A stretch of DNA of 64,000 nt from Limiplasma sp036645955 (GCA_036645955.1 JAVXND010000006.1:1-64000), one strand, 5' to 3'. Counted from the stretch's first letter, positions 44,453 through 53,113 are shown. The notes: generated by a model not told the origin, from the sequence alone. Numbers and translations are program-made.

Positions 44453-46410
44453 GCTGGATGCAGAAGCTATACGATGTGTATGTGGCGGCTGAAAACGATG
44501 GTTTGGTGGGCAAACAGGTAGATGAGGATGAAATATTGCTGCCCATTTATCATATGACGGTGCAGGCAGGGCTGGAAGTGACCATTTCGCCTGAAGGTGA
44601 TTTTTTGCGTGCGGATGTCATTGAAAACAAGGCAGACCGTACCACCATCATTCCCTGCACGGAAGCGGCGGCATCGCGAACCAGCAATCCGATTGGAATG
44701 CCGCTCAGCGATAAACTCCTGTATATTGCGGGGGATTGCGGGCGTTACTTTCCGCCAATGAAAAAAAAGGAAGGCTATCCGTCTTATCATGAAAAATATA
44801 CAGATGAATTGCGGCAGTGGTGTGAATCGGGCTTAGCGCATGAGGATGTGCAGAGCTGGTACCGCTATGTGCAAAAAGGCTGTTTGATGAACGACTTAAT
44901 TGCATATGGTGTGTTGGCTGTAGATGAAAATGGCTTGATACCCCTCGAAATCAAAGGCAAGGAAAAACCGCCGATTTATCGAACGGTTTCAGGGGACCTG
45001 CTCGGCACCTTTGTACGCATTCGCGTCAGCCACGATGGAGAAGCTCGACTGTGGATGAATTCAGCTGTGCATCGAAGCTTTATTGCGTATCAGGAAAGCA
45101 TGCCATCAAAAAATGACATATGCTATGTTTCGGGGCAATACGTGCCTATTTCTACCAACAGCCCCAAATTCATACGATGTCCCGGCGATGGCGCAAAGCT
45201 GATATCGAGCAACGAAAAATCCTTTCTTGTGTTTCGCGGTCGTTTTGCTTGCGCAAAGGAGGCGCTGTCGCTTGGACGCGAGATGAACGAAAAAGCGCAC
45301 AATGCCCTGAAATGGCTCATACTGCGGCAGGGCTGGTACAATGACGGCCAAGTGATTCTCACCTTTGCCGATGGCGGAAAATGGCTCCCCTCACCAGCGG
45401 AGGACGTGGTAGCGATGAATCCGAACCATTTGGAAGAATTAGGAATGAACTTTGACGAACCATTTACAACGGAGGACGCATTGGCTAAAAAGATGCGGCA
45501 AGCCTTCAGTGGTTATGGCTGCCGAATTTCTGCGAACGATGCCGCTGTGGTGATTGGACTGGATTCAACCATTCACATGAAAGGGCGGCTATCCATCTTC
45601 TACTACCGTGAAATGCGCGCAGAGGATATGCTACAGCGCGTGTGCCGTTGGCACAGCAGCTGTGCTTGGCGGCACAATTACCGCTATGTGAAAAATGGCG
45701 TTGACGAAAAAGGGAAACAGCGCTTCAAACGGATCACCTTCACAGGTGCGCCGGCACCCATAGATATTGTCAAGGCGGCTTATGGGGAAAACGTGAGCGA
45801 CAAACTGCTCAAAAACGGTGTGGAGCGTTTGCTCTCTTGCATTGTGGATGGCGCCGCTCTTCCCATTGATTTAATGAAAAATGCGGCCAGACGAGCGGCT
45901 CAACGAGGACAGCTGTCACCCTTGGAGCGGGACAAAGCGCTTAGCATCGCTTGTGCACTCATACGAAAATGGCATAATGATAGAAGTAAAAAGGAGGAAT
46001 GGACAATGGCATTGCAAACAGAGGTGGAAGATCGCAGCTATCTCTTCGGTCGGGCGCTGGCCTACGCAGAGCAGATTGAAAAATATGCGCTGCAGGGCGC
46101 AGACGACGATCGCCCCACAAATGCGGAAAGGCTGATGGTGGCTTTTACAAAGCATCCAGCCCAAAGCTGGATGGTGCTGATGCAGCGGCTTGCGCCCTAT
46201 CAACAACGCTTGGGCAAAAAGGCCATGCGTTTGACGGAGGAGATGGAGGAAATCATTGCACGCCTGCAAACGGAAGGCTTTACCAACACTGCGCTCACTG
46301 AACTCTATTGCCTTGGTTATGCCTGCCAAAAGCAGTGCTTTGCCGATGAACGAAAGCTCCATATTCAAAAGAAAAGCGAGGAGAAGAAGCATGAATTCTT
46401 TAAATCATAA
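44449..46410 (+). CDS. cas8c: Cas8c, large subunit of the type I-C Cascade
   Basis: 653 residues; recognises the PAM and contacts target DNA. The family features include the N-terminal LYDVYVAAENDG, GDCGRYFPPMKKKEGYPSYHEKY and a C-terminal helical bundle. It starts at ATGA overlapping cas5c and overlaps the cas7c start by about 20 bases. Its 3' part contains an independent ribosome binding site and ATG for Cas11c. Confidence 0.95.
   Translation: MSWMQKLYDVYVAAENDGLVGKQVDEDEILLPIYHMTVQAGLEVTISPEGDFLRADVIENKADRTTIIPCTEAAASRTSNPIGMPLSDKLLYIAGDCGRYFPPMKKKEGYPSYHEKYTDELRQWCESGLAHEDVQSWYRYVQKGCLMNDLIAYGVLAVDENGLIPLEIKGKEKPPIYRTVSGDLLGTFVRIRVSHDGEARLWMNSAVHRSFIAYQESMPSKNDICYVSGQYVPISTNSPKFIRCPGDGAKLISSNEKSFLVFRGRFACAKEALSLGREMNEKAHNALKWLILRQGWYNDGQVILTFADGGKWLPSPAEDVVAMNPNHLEELGMNFDEPFTTEDALAKKMRQAFSGYGCRISANDAAVVIGLDSTIHMKGRLSIFYYREMRAEDMLQRVCRWHSSCAWRHNYRYVKNGVDEKGKQRFKRITFTGAPAPIDIVKAAYGENVSDKLLKNGVERLLSCIVDGAALPIDLMKNAARRAAQRGQLSPLERDKALSIACALIRKWHNDRSKKEEWTMALQTEVEDRSYLFGRALAYAEQIEKYALQGADDDRPTNAERLMVAFTKHPAQSWMVLMQRLAPYQQRLGKKAMRLTEEMEEIIARLQTEGFTNTALTELYCLGYACQKQCFADERKLHIQKKSEEKKHEFFKS
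46006..46410 (+). CDS. cas11c: Cas11c, small subunit from an internal start in cas8c
   Basis: 134 residues, in frame with Cas8c from its Met520 and sharing its stop. AAGGAGG (45991-45997) lies 8 bases ahead of the ATG, a strong ribosome binding site in the middle of a coding sequence. The product (MALQTEVEDRSYLFGRALAY onward) is wholly helical, as expected of Cas11. Internal translation of Cas11c from cas8c is established for type I-C systems; expression here is inferred. Confidence 0.85.
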   Translation: MALQTEVEDRSYLFGRALAYAEQIEKYALQGADDDRPTNAERLMVAFTKHPAQSWMVLMQRLAPYQQRLGKKAMRLTEEMEEIIARLQTEGFTNTALTELYCLGYACQKQCFADERKLHIQKKSEEKKHEFFKS

Positions 46411-47233
46411 GATTGATTTCGCGGCGATTTTTTCGGTGCACAATGCAAACCCCAATGGTGACCCGCTCAATGGTAACCGCCCCCGTGAAAATTATGACGG
46501 CCATGGTGAGATCAGCGATGTGTGTATCAAACGCAAATTGCGAAACCGCCTGCAAGATTTTGGCACCCATATTTTTGTGAAATCCGATGACCGTGCGGAT
46601 GATGGCTTTCAAAGCTTGCAGGGGCGCTTGAACAGCATCGAGAAGTTAAAAGACGAGAAGGACCGCAATGTTTTTAGTCAAGTGGCATGTGAAACATGGC
46701 TGGATGTTCGCAGCTTTGGGCAGGTGTTTGCCTTTAAGGGCAGTGACATGTCTGTAGGTGTGCGAGGGCCGGTGACGGTGCAAAGCGCGTTTAGTGTTTT
46801 ACCCATTGACATCAACAGCATGCAAATCACCAAGAGTGTAAACAGCGTTCTGGGCGACAAAAAAACCTCCGATACCATGGGCTCTAAACATTGTGTACCC
46901 TTTGCCCTTTACGTTACCCATGGCAGCATCAATTGCCAGCTTGCAGAAAAAACAGGCTTTAGCGAGGAAGATGCGCAGGCAATCCACAAGGCACTGCTCT
47001 CTTTGTTTGAAAATGATGCATCCTCCGCCCGTCCCGAGGGTTCCATGGAGGTTGTGAAGGTCATTTGGTGGGAGCATAACTGCAAGAGCGGTCAGTATTC
47101 ATCTGCAAAGGTGCATCGTACGCTTCACGTGGCTGCGCGGGCAGGCGTTGAGGAGCCCCATTGCGTAGAGGATTACGAAATTACCGTGGATCCCCTTGAA
47201 GGGTTGATTCCGCAAATTGAAAATGGCATATGA
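46391..47233 (+). CDS. cas7c: Cas7c (Csd2), Cascade backbone subunit
   Basis: 280 residues of the Cas7 RAMP family; several copies wrap the crRNA. The N-terminal motif AIFSVHNANPNGDPLNGNRP is characteristic, and RGPVTVQSAFSVLPI follows. ATG 46391 has GAGGAG about 7 bases upstream; a longer frame to the left lies within cas8c. In the ancestral arrangement its stop overlapped the start of cas4. Confidence 0.96.
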   Translation: MNSLNHKIDFAAIFSVHNANPNGDPLNGNRPRENYDGHGEISDVCIKRKLRNRLQDFGTHIFVKSDDRADDGFQSLQGRLNSIEKLKDEKDRNVFSQVACETWLDVRSFGQVFAFKGSDMSVGVRGPVTVQSAFSVLPIDINSMQITKSVNSVLGDKKTSDTMGSKHCVPFALYVTHGSINCQLAEKTGFSEEDAQAIHKALLSLFENDASSARPEGSMEVVKVIWWEHNCKSGQYSSAKVHRTLHVAARAGVEEPHCVEDYEITVDPLEGLIPQIENGI

Positions 47234-47826
47234 AGATACGGATGCCAAAAGCACATTTTAGTAGAATCCAGTACCACCCATTGTACAATGAAAAGGAAAC
47301 TAGCACAATGGGTGGTACACAGCAAGGTGAAAATGTGCTTTTGTCACCCTACTCATATGAAGAAGATGAATACCTCCAGCTAAGCGGGCTGCAGCACTAT
47401 GCCTACTGCCCACGTCAATGGGCGCTGATTACGTTGGAAAACCAATGGATGGAAAACGTCCGCACGGTTGAAGGAAAACAGCTGGGACAATTTCCCCTGC
47501 ACAATTTGGAAGGGATTGTTACCTTTGGTTATACAGGTGCAAGCCCTGCGTTAATGGGTGCTTGTGCTGAGCGGGGAATCGCTCTTGCCTTTTTGACCGC
47601 ACACGGACGGTACATTGCAAGTGTGCGTGGCGAAACTTGTGGAAATGTACTGCTGCGAAAGGCACAATATCGCCTATCAGATTCACAAGCCGATTGTGCG
47701 ACTTATGCGCGTGGCTTTTTAACAGGCAAGCTATACAATGCTCGCTGGGTGCTTGAACGCACCATACGTGATCATGGGCAGCGAGGGGACTGTGTACGGC
47801 TGAAAGCGGCATCGGGAGCATTGTAA
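47230..47826 (+). pseudogene. cas4-cas1 deletion fusion (remnant)
   Basis: An open frame of 198 codons built from three pieces. Codons 1-42 come from an inserted palindromic element. Codons about 43-84 are the N-terminus of Cas4 (EDEYLQLSGLQHYAYCPRQW up to NVRTVEGKQ). The rest is Cas1 from its FPLHNLEGIVTFGYTGASPA region to RLKAASGAL, then a stop. The junction, near 47480, lies in VEGKQ-LGQFPL. Cas4 has lost its RecB-like nuclease core and all but the first iron-sulfur Cys; Cas1 has lost about its first 40 residues. It cannot act as Cas4 and probably not as Cas1. Confidence 0.88.
47237..47353. mobile_element. Palindromic MITE-like insertion at the cas4 start
   Basis: A 117-bp insert flanked by perfect 10-bp direct repeats CATATGAAGA (47227-47236 and 47354-47363). 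Its halves are inverted copies: AAAAGCACATTTT against AAAATGTGCTTTT, and GTACCACCCATTGT against ACAATGGGTGGTAC (47271-47284 and 47305-47318), with 11-base gaps on both sides. No transposase is encoded. Removing the element and one repeat restores a cas4 start at 47223 reading MAYEEDEYLQL. Confidence 0.8.
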
Positions 47827-47827
47827 A

Positions 47828-48274
47828 CGTCCACCGACAGACAACATGAATGCCCTTCTTTCATTTGTGTATACGTTATTGATGCGCGAATGTGCATCAG
47901 CCTTGGAAACCGTTGGATTAGATCCGTTTGTGGGCTATTTACATACAGATCGACCTGGAAGAGCTTCGTTAGCTTGTGATTTAATGGAAGAACTACGCGC
48001 ACCTATGGCAGATCGATTTGTACTGGGGTTGGTTAACCTCAAACAAGTCACAGACAGCGGATTTGTTTGCGAAGCGGGTGGTGCTGTACGTATGACAGAC
48101 GACCAGCGCAAGGAAATACTAGCTGCATGGCAGAAGCGCAAGCAGGAGGAAATCACGCATCCATACCTGAACGAAAAATTGGAATGGGGCATGGTTCCGC
48201 ATGTGCAAGCGCTCTTGCTTGCACGCGCAATTCGCGGTGATTTGGATGGATATCCGCCATTCCTTTGGAAATAG
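47828..48274 (+). pseudogene. cas1 C-terminal remnant
   Basis: Frame +1 relative to the preceding fusion. It reads RPPTDNMNALLSFVYTLL and continues through VGLDPFVGYLHTDRPGRASL and the DLMEELR stretch to the normal Cas1 end, YPPFLWK. The His and acidic residues of the C-terminal active site remain. The block of roughly 60 residues that should precede it, holding the catalytic Glu of the GMEGEAA-type motif, is missing. Any translation would start at the ATG at 47846. Confidence 0.88.
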
Positions 48275-48286
48275 GAGGAGCTGGGC

Positions 48287-48586
48287 ATGCTGGTGTTCAT
48301 TACCTACGATGTAAGCACAGTGACCCATGATGGGAGACGGCGGTTACAGCGTGTGGCTAAATGCTGCGAGGGACATGGCATACGTGTACAGAACAGCGTA
48401 TTTGAATGCGTGCTGGATGCTGCACAGTTCACACAATTCAAGCATACCCTTGAGCAGCTTATTGACCCTACAATGGATAGCTTGCGCTTTTACAATCTTG
48501 GCAATCGAACGCAACGCAATGTAGTGCATGTGGGTGCTAAACCAGCGATTGACATGGAAAAGCCATTGATCCTTTCATTTGGTTGA
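48287..48586 (+). CDS. cas2: Cas2, spacer-integration scaffold
   Basis: 99 residues of normal length with the conserved first strand MLVFITYDVST and the ferredoxin-like fold pattern (GIRVQNSVFEC). Cas2 normally bridges two Cas1 dimers during spacer integration; with cas1 broken it has no partner encoded here. TAGGAGG lies about 8 bases ahead of the ATG. No disabling change is visible. Confidence 0.95.
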   Translation: MLVFITYDVSTVTHDGRRRLQRVAKCCEGHGIRVQNSVFECVLDAAQFTQFKHTLEQLIDPTMDSLRFYNLGNRTQRNVVHVGAKPAIDMEKPLILSFG

Positions 48587-48968
48587 AGGCCGTGGATGGG
48601 CAACGGCGGTGGAGAACGAGCGCACTCACGTCAAGTGATGCGGATATGCTATTGGTGAATGAGCAACGGCGGTGAAGAACGAGATGCATTTGCTCAGCGT
48701 GTGGCATTTGCGATTGTGCTCCATTTGAAATGGTTTGGAAGCGTGGCCAATGAGAGTGAAAAAAAGATACAAGCAGGGAAAGCAATGCTTTTGCCATGGG
48801 TGCGATCCCTAAGCTCTCATGCATCAGCAGGAAGGTTCGCACCTTGACAACTGCATTACAGATCTTGTTCATCGGTGGAAAATAGTTTGAAAATGATCGA
48901 TTTGCTTAATCTTGTGCGAAGCGCTGTTAATATGAATGGGACGGATATGGTTTTTTGGTGAAATATAC
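48587..48968 (+). promoter_or_regulatory. CRISPR leader, type I-C
   Basis: An AT-richer, gene-free stretch between cas2 and the first repeat. It contains two near-identical copies of CAACGGCGGTG(G/A)AGAACGAG (48601-48620 and 48664-48683), and a pair of inverted motifs GGTGCGA/TCGCACC (48799-48805 and 48837-48843) of the kind seen in other type I-C leaders. No promoter could be assigned with confidence. Confidence 0.8.
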
Positions 48969-50465
48969 GTCGTCCCCTTCGCGGGGACGTGGATTGAAAT
49001 CCGTATCTCCCTGGCATAAGCACCCCGACGTTTGGTCGTCCCCTTCGCGGGGACGTGGATTGAAATATCGCACCAGCGATGGAACAACACTCGCTGATCG
49101 GGTCGTCCCCTTCGCGGGGACGTGGATTGAAATAGGATGCTTAACCTCTTTGCCGTTTTGAGCGGGTGTCGTCCCCTTCGCGGGGACGTGGATTGAAATA
49201 TACAGGAGTGGAGCCTTGTGAAACTCGGCATGGGTCGTCCCCTTCGCGGGGACGTGGATTGAAATGTGGATCGGGCATACAATGCATATGAAAATGCGGA
49301 GTCGTCCCCTTCGCGGGGACGTGGATTGAAATATCTTGAGGATGTGATCCTAACAGGGAACCGCAATGTCGTCCCCTTCGCGGGGACGTGGATTGAAATA
49401 AAGCTAACGCAGAAAAAGGCACTTCAAATGCGCGTCGTCCCCTTCGCGGGGACGTGGATTGAAATTGCAATACTGTCCGCATTATCTGCAATGCCTTCAA
49501 GTCGTCCCCTTCGCGGGGACGTGGATTGAAATGCCTGTGCTTGTGTGATAACAGATGCTTCCGTCTGTCGTCCCCTTCGCGGGGATGTGGATTGAAATAG
49601 CTGACCAATCTCCCCAGCAAATTGGCGCTCCGTCGTCCCCTTCGCGGGGACGTGGATTGAAATATTGCGGACTGATTAACGGCAGTTCCAGCAACCAAGT
49701 CGTCCCCTTCGCGGGGACGTGGATTGAAATAACATAGGAAGCATATTAAATAGGGTTGACAACTGTCGTCCCCTTCGCGGGGACGTGGATTGAAATATAG
49801 TCCACAGCGCACCCTCCCGTTCTCTTCCGCGTCGTCCTCTTCGCGGGGACGTGGATTGAAATGCAAAAGCGCTTACTACGCAGAACGGCTAGAGACCGTC
49901 GTCCCCTTCGCGGGGACGTGGATTGAAAGCCGATATGGTGATGTTCGCAATGGCATCCCCCTTGGTCGTCCCCTTCGCGGGGACGTGGATTGAAATCTTC
50001 GGGTATCGCGCTCCCGTGGAATACATCAGTATAGTCGTCCCCTTCGCGGGGACGTGGATTGAAATGCTCTGTGCAATATCCCCGCGCACGCTTTCGCGCG
50101 TCGTCCCCTTCGCGGGGACATGGATTGAAATTCGTTCAGTGCTTTGGTGTCGCCATCGTACCGCGTCGTCATCCCCTTCGCGGGGACGTGGATTGAAATC
50201 CAACCGTCACACTTGCACTGCTCATGGCAACCGTGTCGTCCCCTTCGCGAGGACGTGGATTGAAATATCCATGCCGTCAAGCCTTGGCTTTTTGGGCGTG
50301 GTCGTCCCCTTCGCGGGGATGTGGATTGAAATACACAACAGATCAAGGGCGTTTCCTCCTCATCCCGCGTCGTCCCCTTCGTGGGGACGTGGATTGAAAT
50401 GTTGTAGAGCTGGTTGGTGACATGCATCGAGTAGTCGTCCCCTTCGCGGGGACGTAGATTGAAAT
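48969..50465 (+). CRISPR. Type I-C CRISPR array, 23 repeats and 22 spacers
   Basis: Repeats are 32 bp, beginning GTCGTCCCCTTCGCGG and ending GACGTGGATTGAAAT, with the internal stem GTCCCC/GGGGAC. Spacers are 33-36 bp and all different. The first repeat starts at 48969 and the last at 50434. The nine leader-proximal repeats are identical. Point changes occur in repeats starting at 49567, 49831, 49898, 50100, 50168, 50235, 50301, 50369 and 50434, all in the leader-distal part, as expected for ageing arrays. Transcription runs with the cas genes. Confidence 0.98.
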
Positions 50466-50501
50466 AGCACAACCACCCACCAACGAAACGCTCAACGGTG
50501 T

Positions 50502-50659
50502 GCGAATCCGCGAACCCCGCAAACCCCGCGAACCCCGCGAACCCCGCAAATCCCGCGAACCCTGCGAACCCCGCGAATCCGCAAATCCCGCGAACCCCGC
50601 AAATCTTGCCAACCCTGCAAATCCCGCGAACCCGCGAACCCCGCAAACCCGCAAATATT
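50502..50659. repeat. Degenerate 9-bp tandem repeat tract
   Basis: About eighteen units of 8-9 bp with the consensus GCGAACCCC or GCAAATCCC, directly downstream of the CRISPR array. The open frames across it encode only NPA- or REP-type repeats and have no start signals. It resembles the GCGAACC-containing repeats at 61676-61950. Confidence 0.85.
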
Positions 50660-50708
50660 GCGCCTCCCCGCCCCCCCGCTCCCCCAAATCTTTCCCGCCC
50701 CCCGCCCA

Positions 50709-50737
50709 TTGCCACCCTACGCTTTTTCGTGTATAAT
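50709..50737 (+). promoter_or_regulatory. Probable sigma-A promoter of the XRE-cupin/acyl-CoA synthetase operon
   Basis: TTGCCA, 17-base spacer, perfect TATAAT, about 50 bases ahead of the start codon at 50787. Confidence 0.7.
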
Positions 50738-50786
50738 AAGCAAACATTTCACCTCGCAAGAGGTTCGTAAAGGAGGCGTACCCGCT

Positions 50787-51341
50787 ATGTCCGACCCTGT
50801 GAAGCAAATTGCCATGCGTATTTTGGATCTTCGCGAAATCTCGGACTACACTGTTGAACAAATGGCCGATGCATTGCAAGTGCCCGTAGAAGATTATCGC
50901 CGATATGAAAGCGGCGAGGTTGATATGCCCATTAGCTTTTTGGTCAAAATTGGCGAGGTTTTTCATGTGGATATGACGGAGATGCTCACCGGAGAAGCTC
51001 CGCGCCTGAATGTGTTCAGCGTTACGCGTGCGGGCAAGGGGCAGGAGATTAACCGCCACGATCAGTACATTTATAAAAACCTTGCGTATAACTTTGTTCA
51101 CCGCAAGATTGAACCGCTTTACGTAACCGTGCCGCCGGATGTTAACCGAACACTTGCACCCAATAGCCACGATGGGCAGGAGTTCGACTATATCCTTTCG
51201 GGCACGATGCATATGGTGATTGGTAAAAACGATTTGGTGCTTCACCCGGGCGATAGCGTATATTATGATTCGCACACGCCGCATGCCATGCAAGCATTGG
51301 GTGAAGAACCCGTTCATTTTTTAGCGATGGTGATTCCATAA
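50787..51341 (+). CDS. XRE-family regulator with cupin sensor domain
   Basis: 184 residues: a helix-turn-helix of the XRE type (YTVEQMADALQVPVEDYRRY) followed by a cupin_2 domain with GQEFDYILSGTMHMVI and HPGDSVYYDSHTPHAM. The cupin probably binds a small metabolite. The ATG at 50787 has AAGGAGG about 10 bases upstream. It precedes an acyl-CoA synthetase, a gene pair often seen in Clostridia, which suggests regulation of that enzyme by its substrate or product. Confidence 0.9.
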   Translation: MSDPVKQIAMRILDLREISDYTVEQMADALQVPVEDYRRYESGEVDMPISFLVKIGEVFHVDMTEMLTGEAPRLNVFSVTRAGKGQEINRHDQYIYKNLAYNFVHRKIEPLYVTVPPDVNRTLAPNSHDGQEFDYILSGTMHMVIGKNDLVLHPGDSVYYDSHTPHAMQALGEEPVHFLAMVIP

Positions 51342-51398
51342 CGCGGGTTAAAAAGCGTTGGGCGTTCGAGCCTGCCGTAGTTGAAGGAGTTTGGTAGT

Positions 51399-53051
51399 AT
51401 GCTGGCCGACCGTTATATTCGTACCGATTTTACCTCTCAGGAAGATTATGAACAAAACTTTTCCCTTCGCGTCCCCGAGCATTTTCACTTCGCCTATGAT
51501 GTGGTGGACGAGTATGCGCGCTTGTCGCCTCAAAAAAAGGCGCTCATCTGGTGTAATGTAGAGGGGGATGAAAAGACCTTTACCTTTGGCGATATCAGCC
51601 GACTGAGCAATCAAGCGGCGAATTTGTTTCGCGCACAGGGGCTTAAAAAGGGCGACCCTGTGTTGCTGATGCTCAAGCGCCGTTACCAGTTTTGGATTGC
51701 GGCGGTGGGGCTTTTGAAGCTGGGTTGCATATTGGTGCCCGCAACGGCACAGCTTCAAAAGAAGGACATTGCCTATCGCCTGCAGGCGGTGAGCGCACGC
51801 GCGGTTGTTTGTGTAGAGGAAGCCGAGGTTCAGGAGCATACCTTGGCAGCCGCGGCAGAATGCGATTCGCAGATTTTGCTGTTCACATTAAACGATGCGG
51901 AGGGCTTTATTAACTTTAATACAGGGCTGGAAACCGCGTCGGAGCATTGGCAAAAACCAACGGAGCTGCCCAAGAACGATGATATCATGCTGATGTATTT
52001 TACCAGCGGCACCACAGGCATGCCCAAAATGGCTGCGCATAGCTGGACATACCCCATTGCGCAAACGGTAACGGCTTATTATTGGCATAATGTGGGCGAT
52101 GGGGATGTTCACTTGGCCGTTGCGGATACGGGCTGGGCAAAAGCGGGCTGGGGCAAGCTTTACGGCCAATGGATTTGCGGCGCAACACTGTTTGTGTATG
52201 ACTTTGACCGCTTTATTGCGCCTAATTTGCTTGAAAAACTGGCCAAATATCATGTGACGGCTTTTTGTGCGCCGCCGACAGTTTACCGCTTTATCATTAA
52301 GGAAGATTTAAGCAAGTATGACTTGAGCGCTTTGCGCTGGGCAAACTGCGCGGGTGAGCCGCTCAACCCAGAGGTTTATGATCAATTTCTCCGCCAAACC
52401 GGGGTGAAAATTCATGAGGGCTTTGGGCAAAGCGAAACCACGCCGCTGCTGATGACAAGCAAGTGGATGGAGCCAAAGCAGGGCAGCACAGGCAGACCGT
52501 CCCCCGCTTATGACATTGCACTTGTGGATGAAAATGGGCAGGATGTGGAAGACGGCGTAGAGGGCGAAATTGTTGTTCGCTTGGATCACGGCCATCCCGC
52601 TGGGCTTTTTCTGGGCTATTATCGCAATCAAGAGCAAACCGACGCTGTGTTCCACCATGGCATGTACCATACGGGGGATATGGCTTGGCGCGATGTGGAT
52701 GGCTACTATTCCTTCATTGGCCGCAGTGATGATGTGATCAAATCCAGCGGCTATCGCATTGGACCGTTTGAAGTGGAAAGCGCCCTGCTTACGCATCCCG
52801 CAGTGCTTGAATGCGCCGTGACCGCTGTGCCGCATCCAGATCGCGGTCAGGTGGTGAAGGCGACCATTGTGCTGGTGAAGGATCGCGGCTACAAAGCCAG
52901 TGCGGAGCTTGCCAAAGAGCTGCAGCAGCATGTGAAGCAGGTGACTGCCCCGTATAAATATCCGCGCATTGTAGAGTTTGTGGATGAGCTGCCCAAAACC
53001 GTTAGCGGTAAGATCCAGCGGAAATTGATTCGCAATAGAGATGAAAAATAA
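51399..53051 (+). CDS. AMP-forming acyl-CoA synthetase (medium-chain type)
   Basis: 550 residues that should activate a carboxylic acid to its CoA ester through an acyl-AMP. Motifs: YFTSGTTGMPKM (phosphate loop), GFGQSETTP, YHTGDMAWRDVDGYYSFIGR and the C-terminal catalytic Lys in PKTVSGKIQRK. No signal or membrane segment. The ATG at 51399 has AAGGAG upstream; an in-frame TTG at 51381 lies ahead of that site. The substrate is unknown; similarity is strongest to medium-chain or acetyl/benzoyl-type ligases. Cotranscribed with the cupin regulator. Confidence 0.9.
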   Translation: MLADRYIRTDFTSQEDYEQNFSLRVPEHFHFAYDVVDEYARLSPQKKALIWCNVEGDEKTFTFGDISRLSNQAANLFRAQGLKKGDPVLLMLKRRYQFWIAAVGLLKLGCILVPATAQLQKKDIAYRLQAVSARAVVCVEEAEVQEHTLAAAAECDSQILLFTLNDAEGFINFNTGLETASEHWQKPTELPKNDDIMLMYFTSGTTGMPKMAAHSWTYPIAQTVTAYYWHNVGDGDVHLAVADTGWAKAGWGKLYGQWICGATLFVYDFDRFIAPNLLEKLAKYHVTAFCAPPTVYRFIIKEDLSKYDLSALRWANCAGEPLNPEVYDQFLRQTGVKIHEGFGQSETTPLLMTSKWMEPKQGSTGRPSPAYDIALVDENGQDVEDGVEGEIVVRLDHGHPAGLFLGYYRNQEQTDAVFHHGMYHTGDMAWRDVDGYYSFIGRSDDVIKSSGYRIGPFEVESALLTHPAVLECAVTAVPHPDRGQVVKATIVLVKDRGYKASAELAKELQQHVKQVTAPYKYPRIVEFVDELPKTVSGKIQRKLIRNRDEK

Positions 53052-53059
53052 CCATAGCT

Positions 53060-53113
53060 GCAAAGCAAGACGGGAACGAAATCATTCGTTCCCGCCTTGC
53101 TTTGCGGTTTTTT
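53060..53113 (+). terminator. Terminator after the acyl-CoA synthetase gene
   Basis: 20-base arms (53060-53079 and 53086-53105) pair almost fully around a 6-base loop and are followed by GGTTTTTT. Confidence 0.9.

Noticed and set aside
47230..47826. Reading the frame as a functional Cas4 or as a natural Cas4-Cas1 fusion
   Set aside because: Nuclease motifs and cysteines of Cas4 and the N-terminus of Cas1 are missing, unlike natural fusions, which keep both.
48869..50715. Several open frames on both strands across the CRISPR array (up to about 240 codons)
   Set aside because: Their proteins are just the translated 32-bp repeat with spacer inserts; none has a ribosome binding site.
50498..50770. 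Open frames encoding NPANPA- or REPRKP-type repeats
   Set aside because: They only reflect the 9-bp tandem tract; the real gene starts at 50787.
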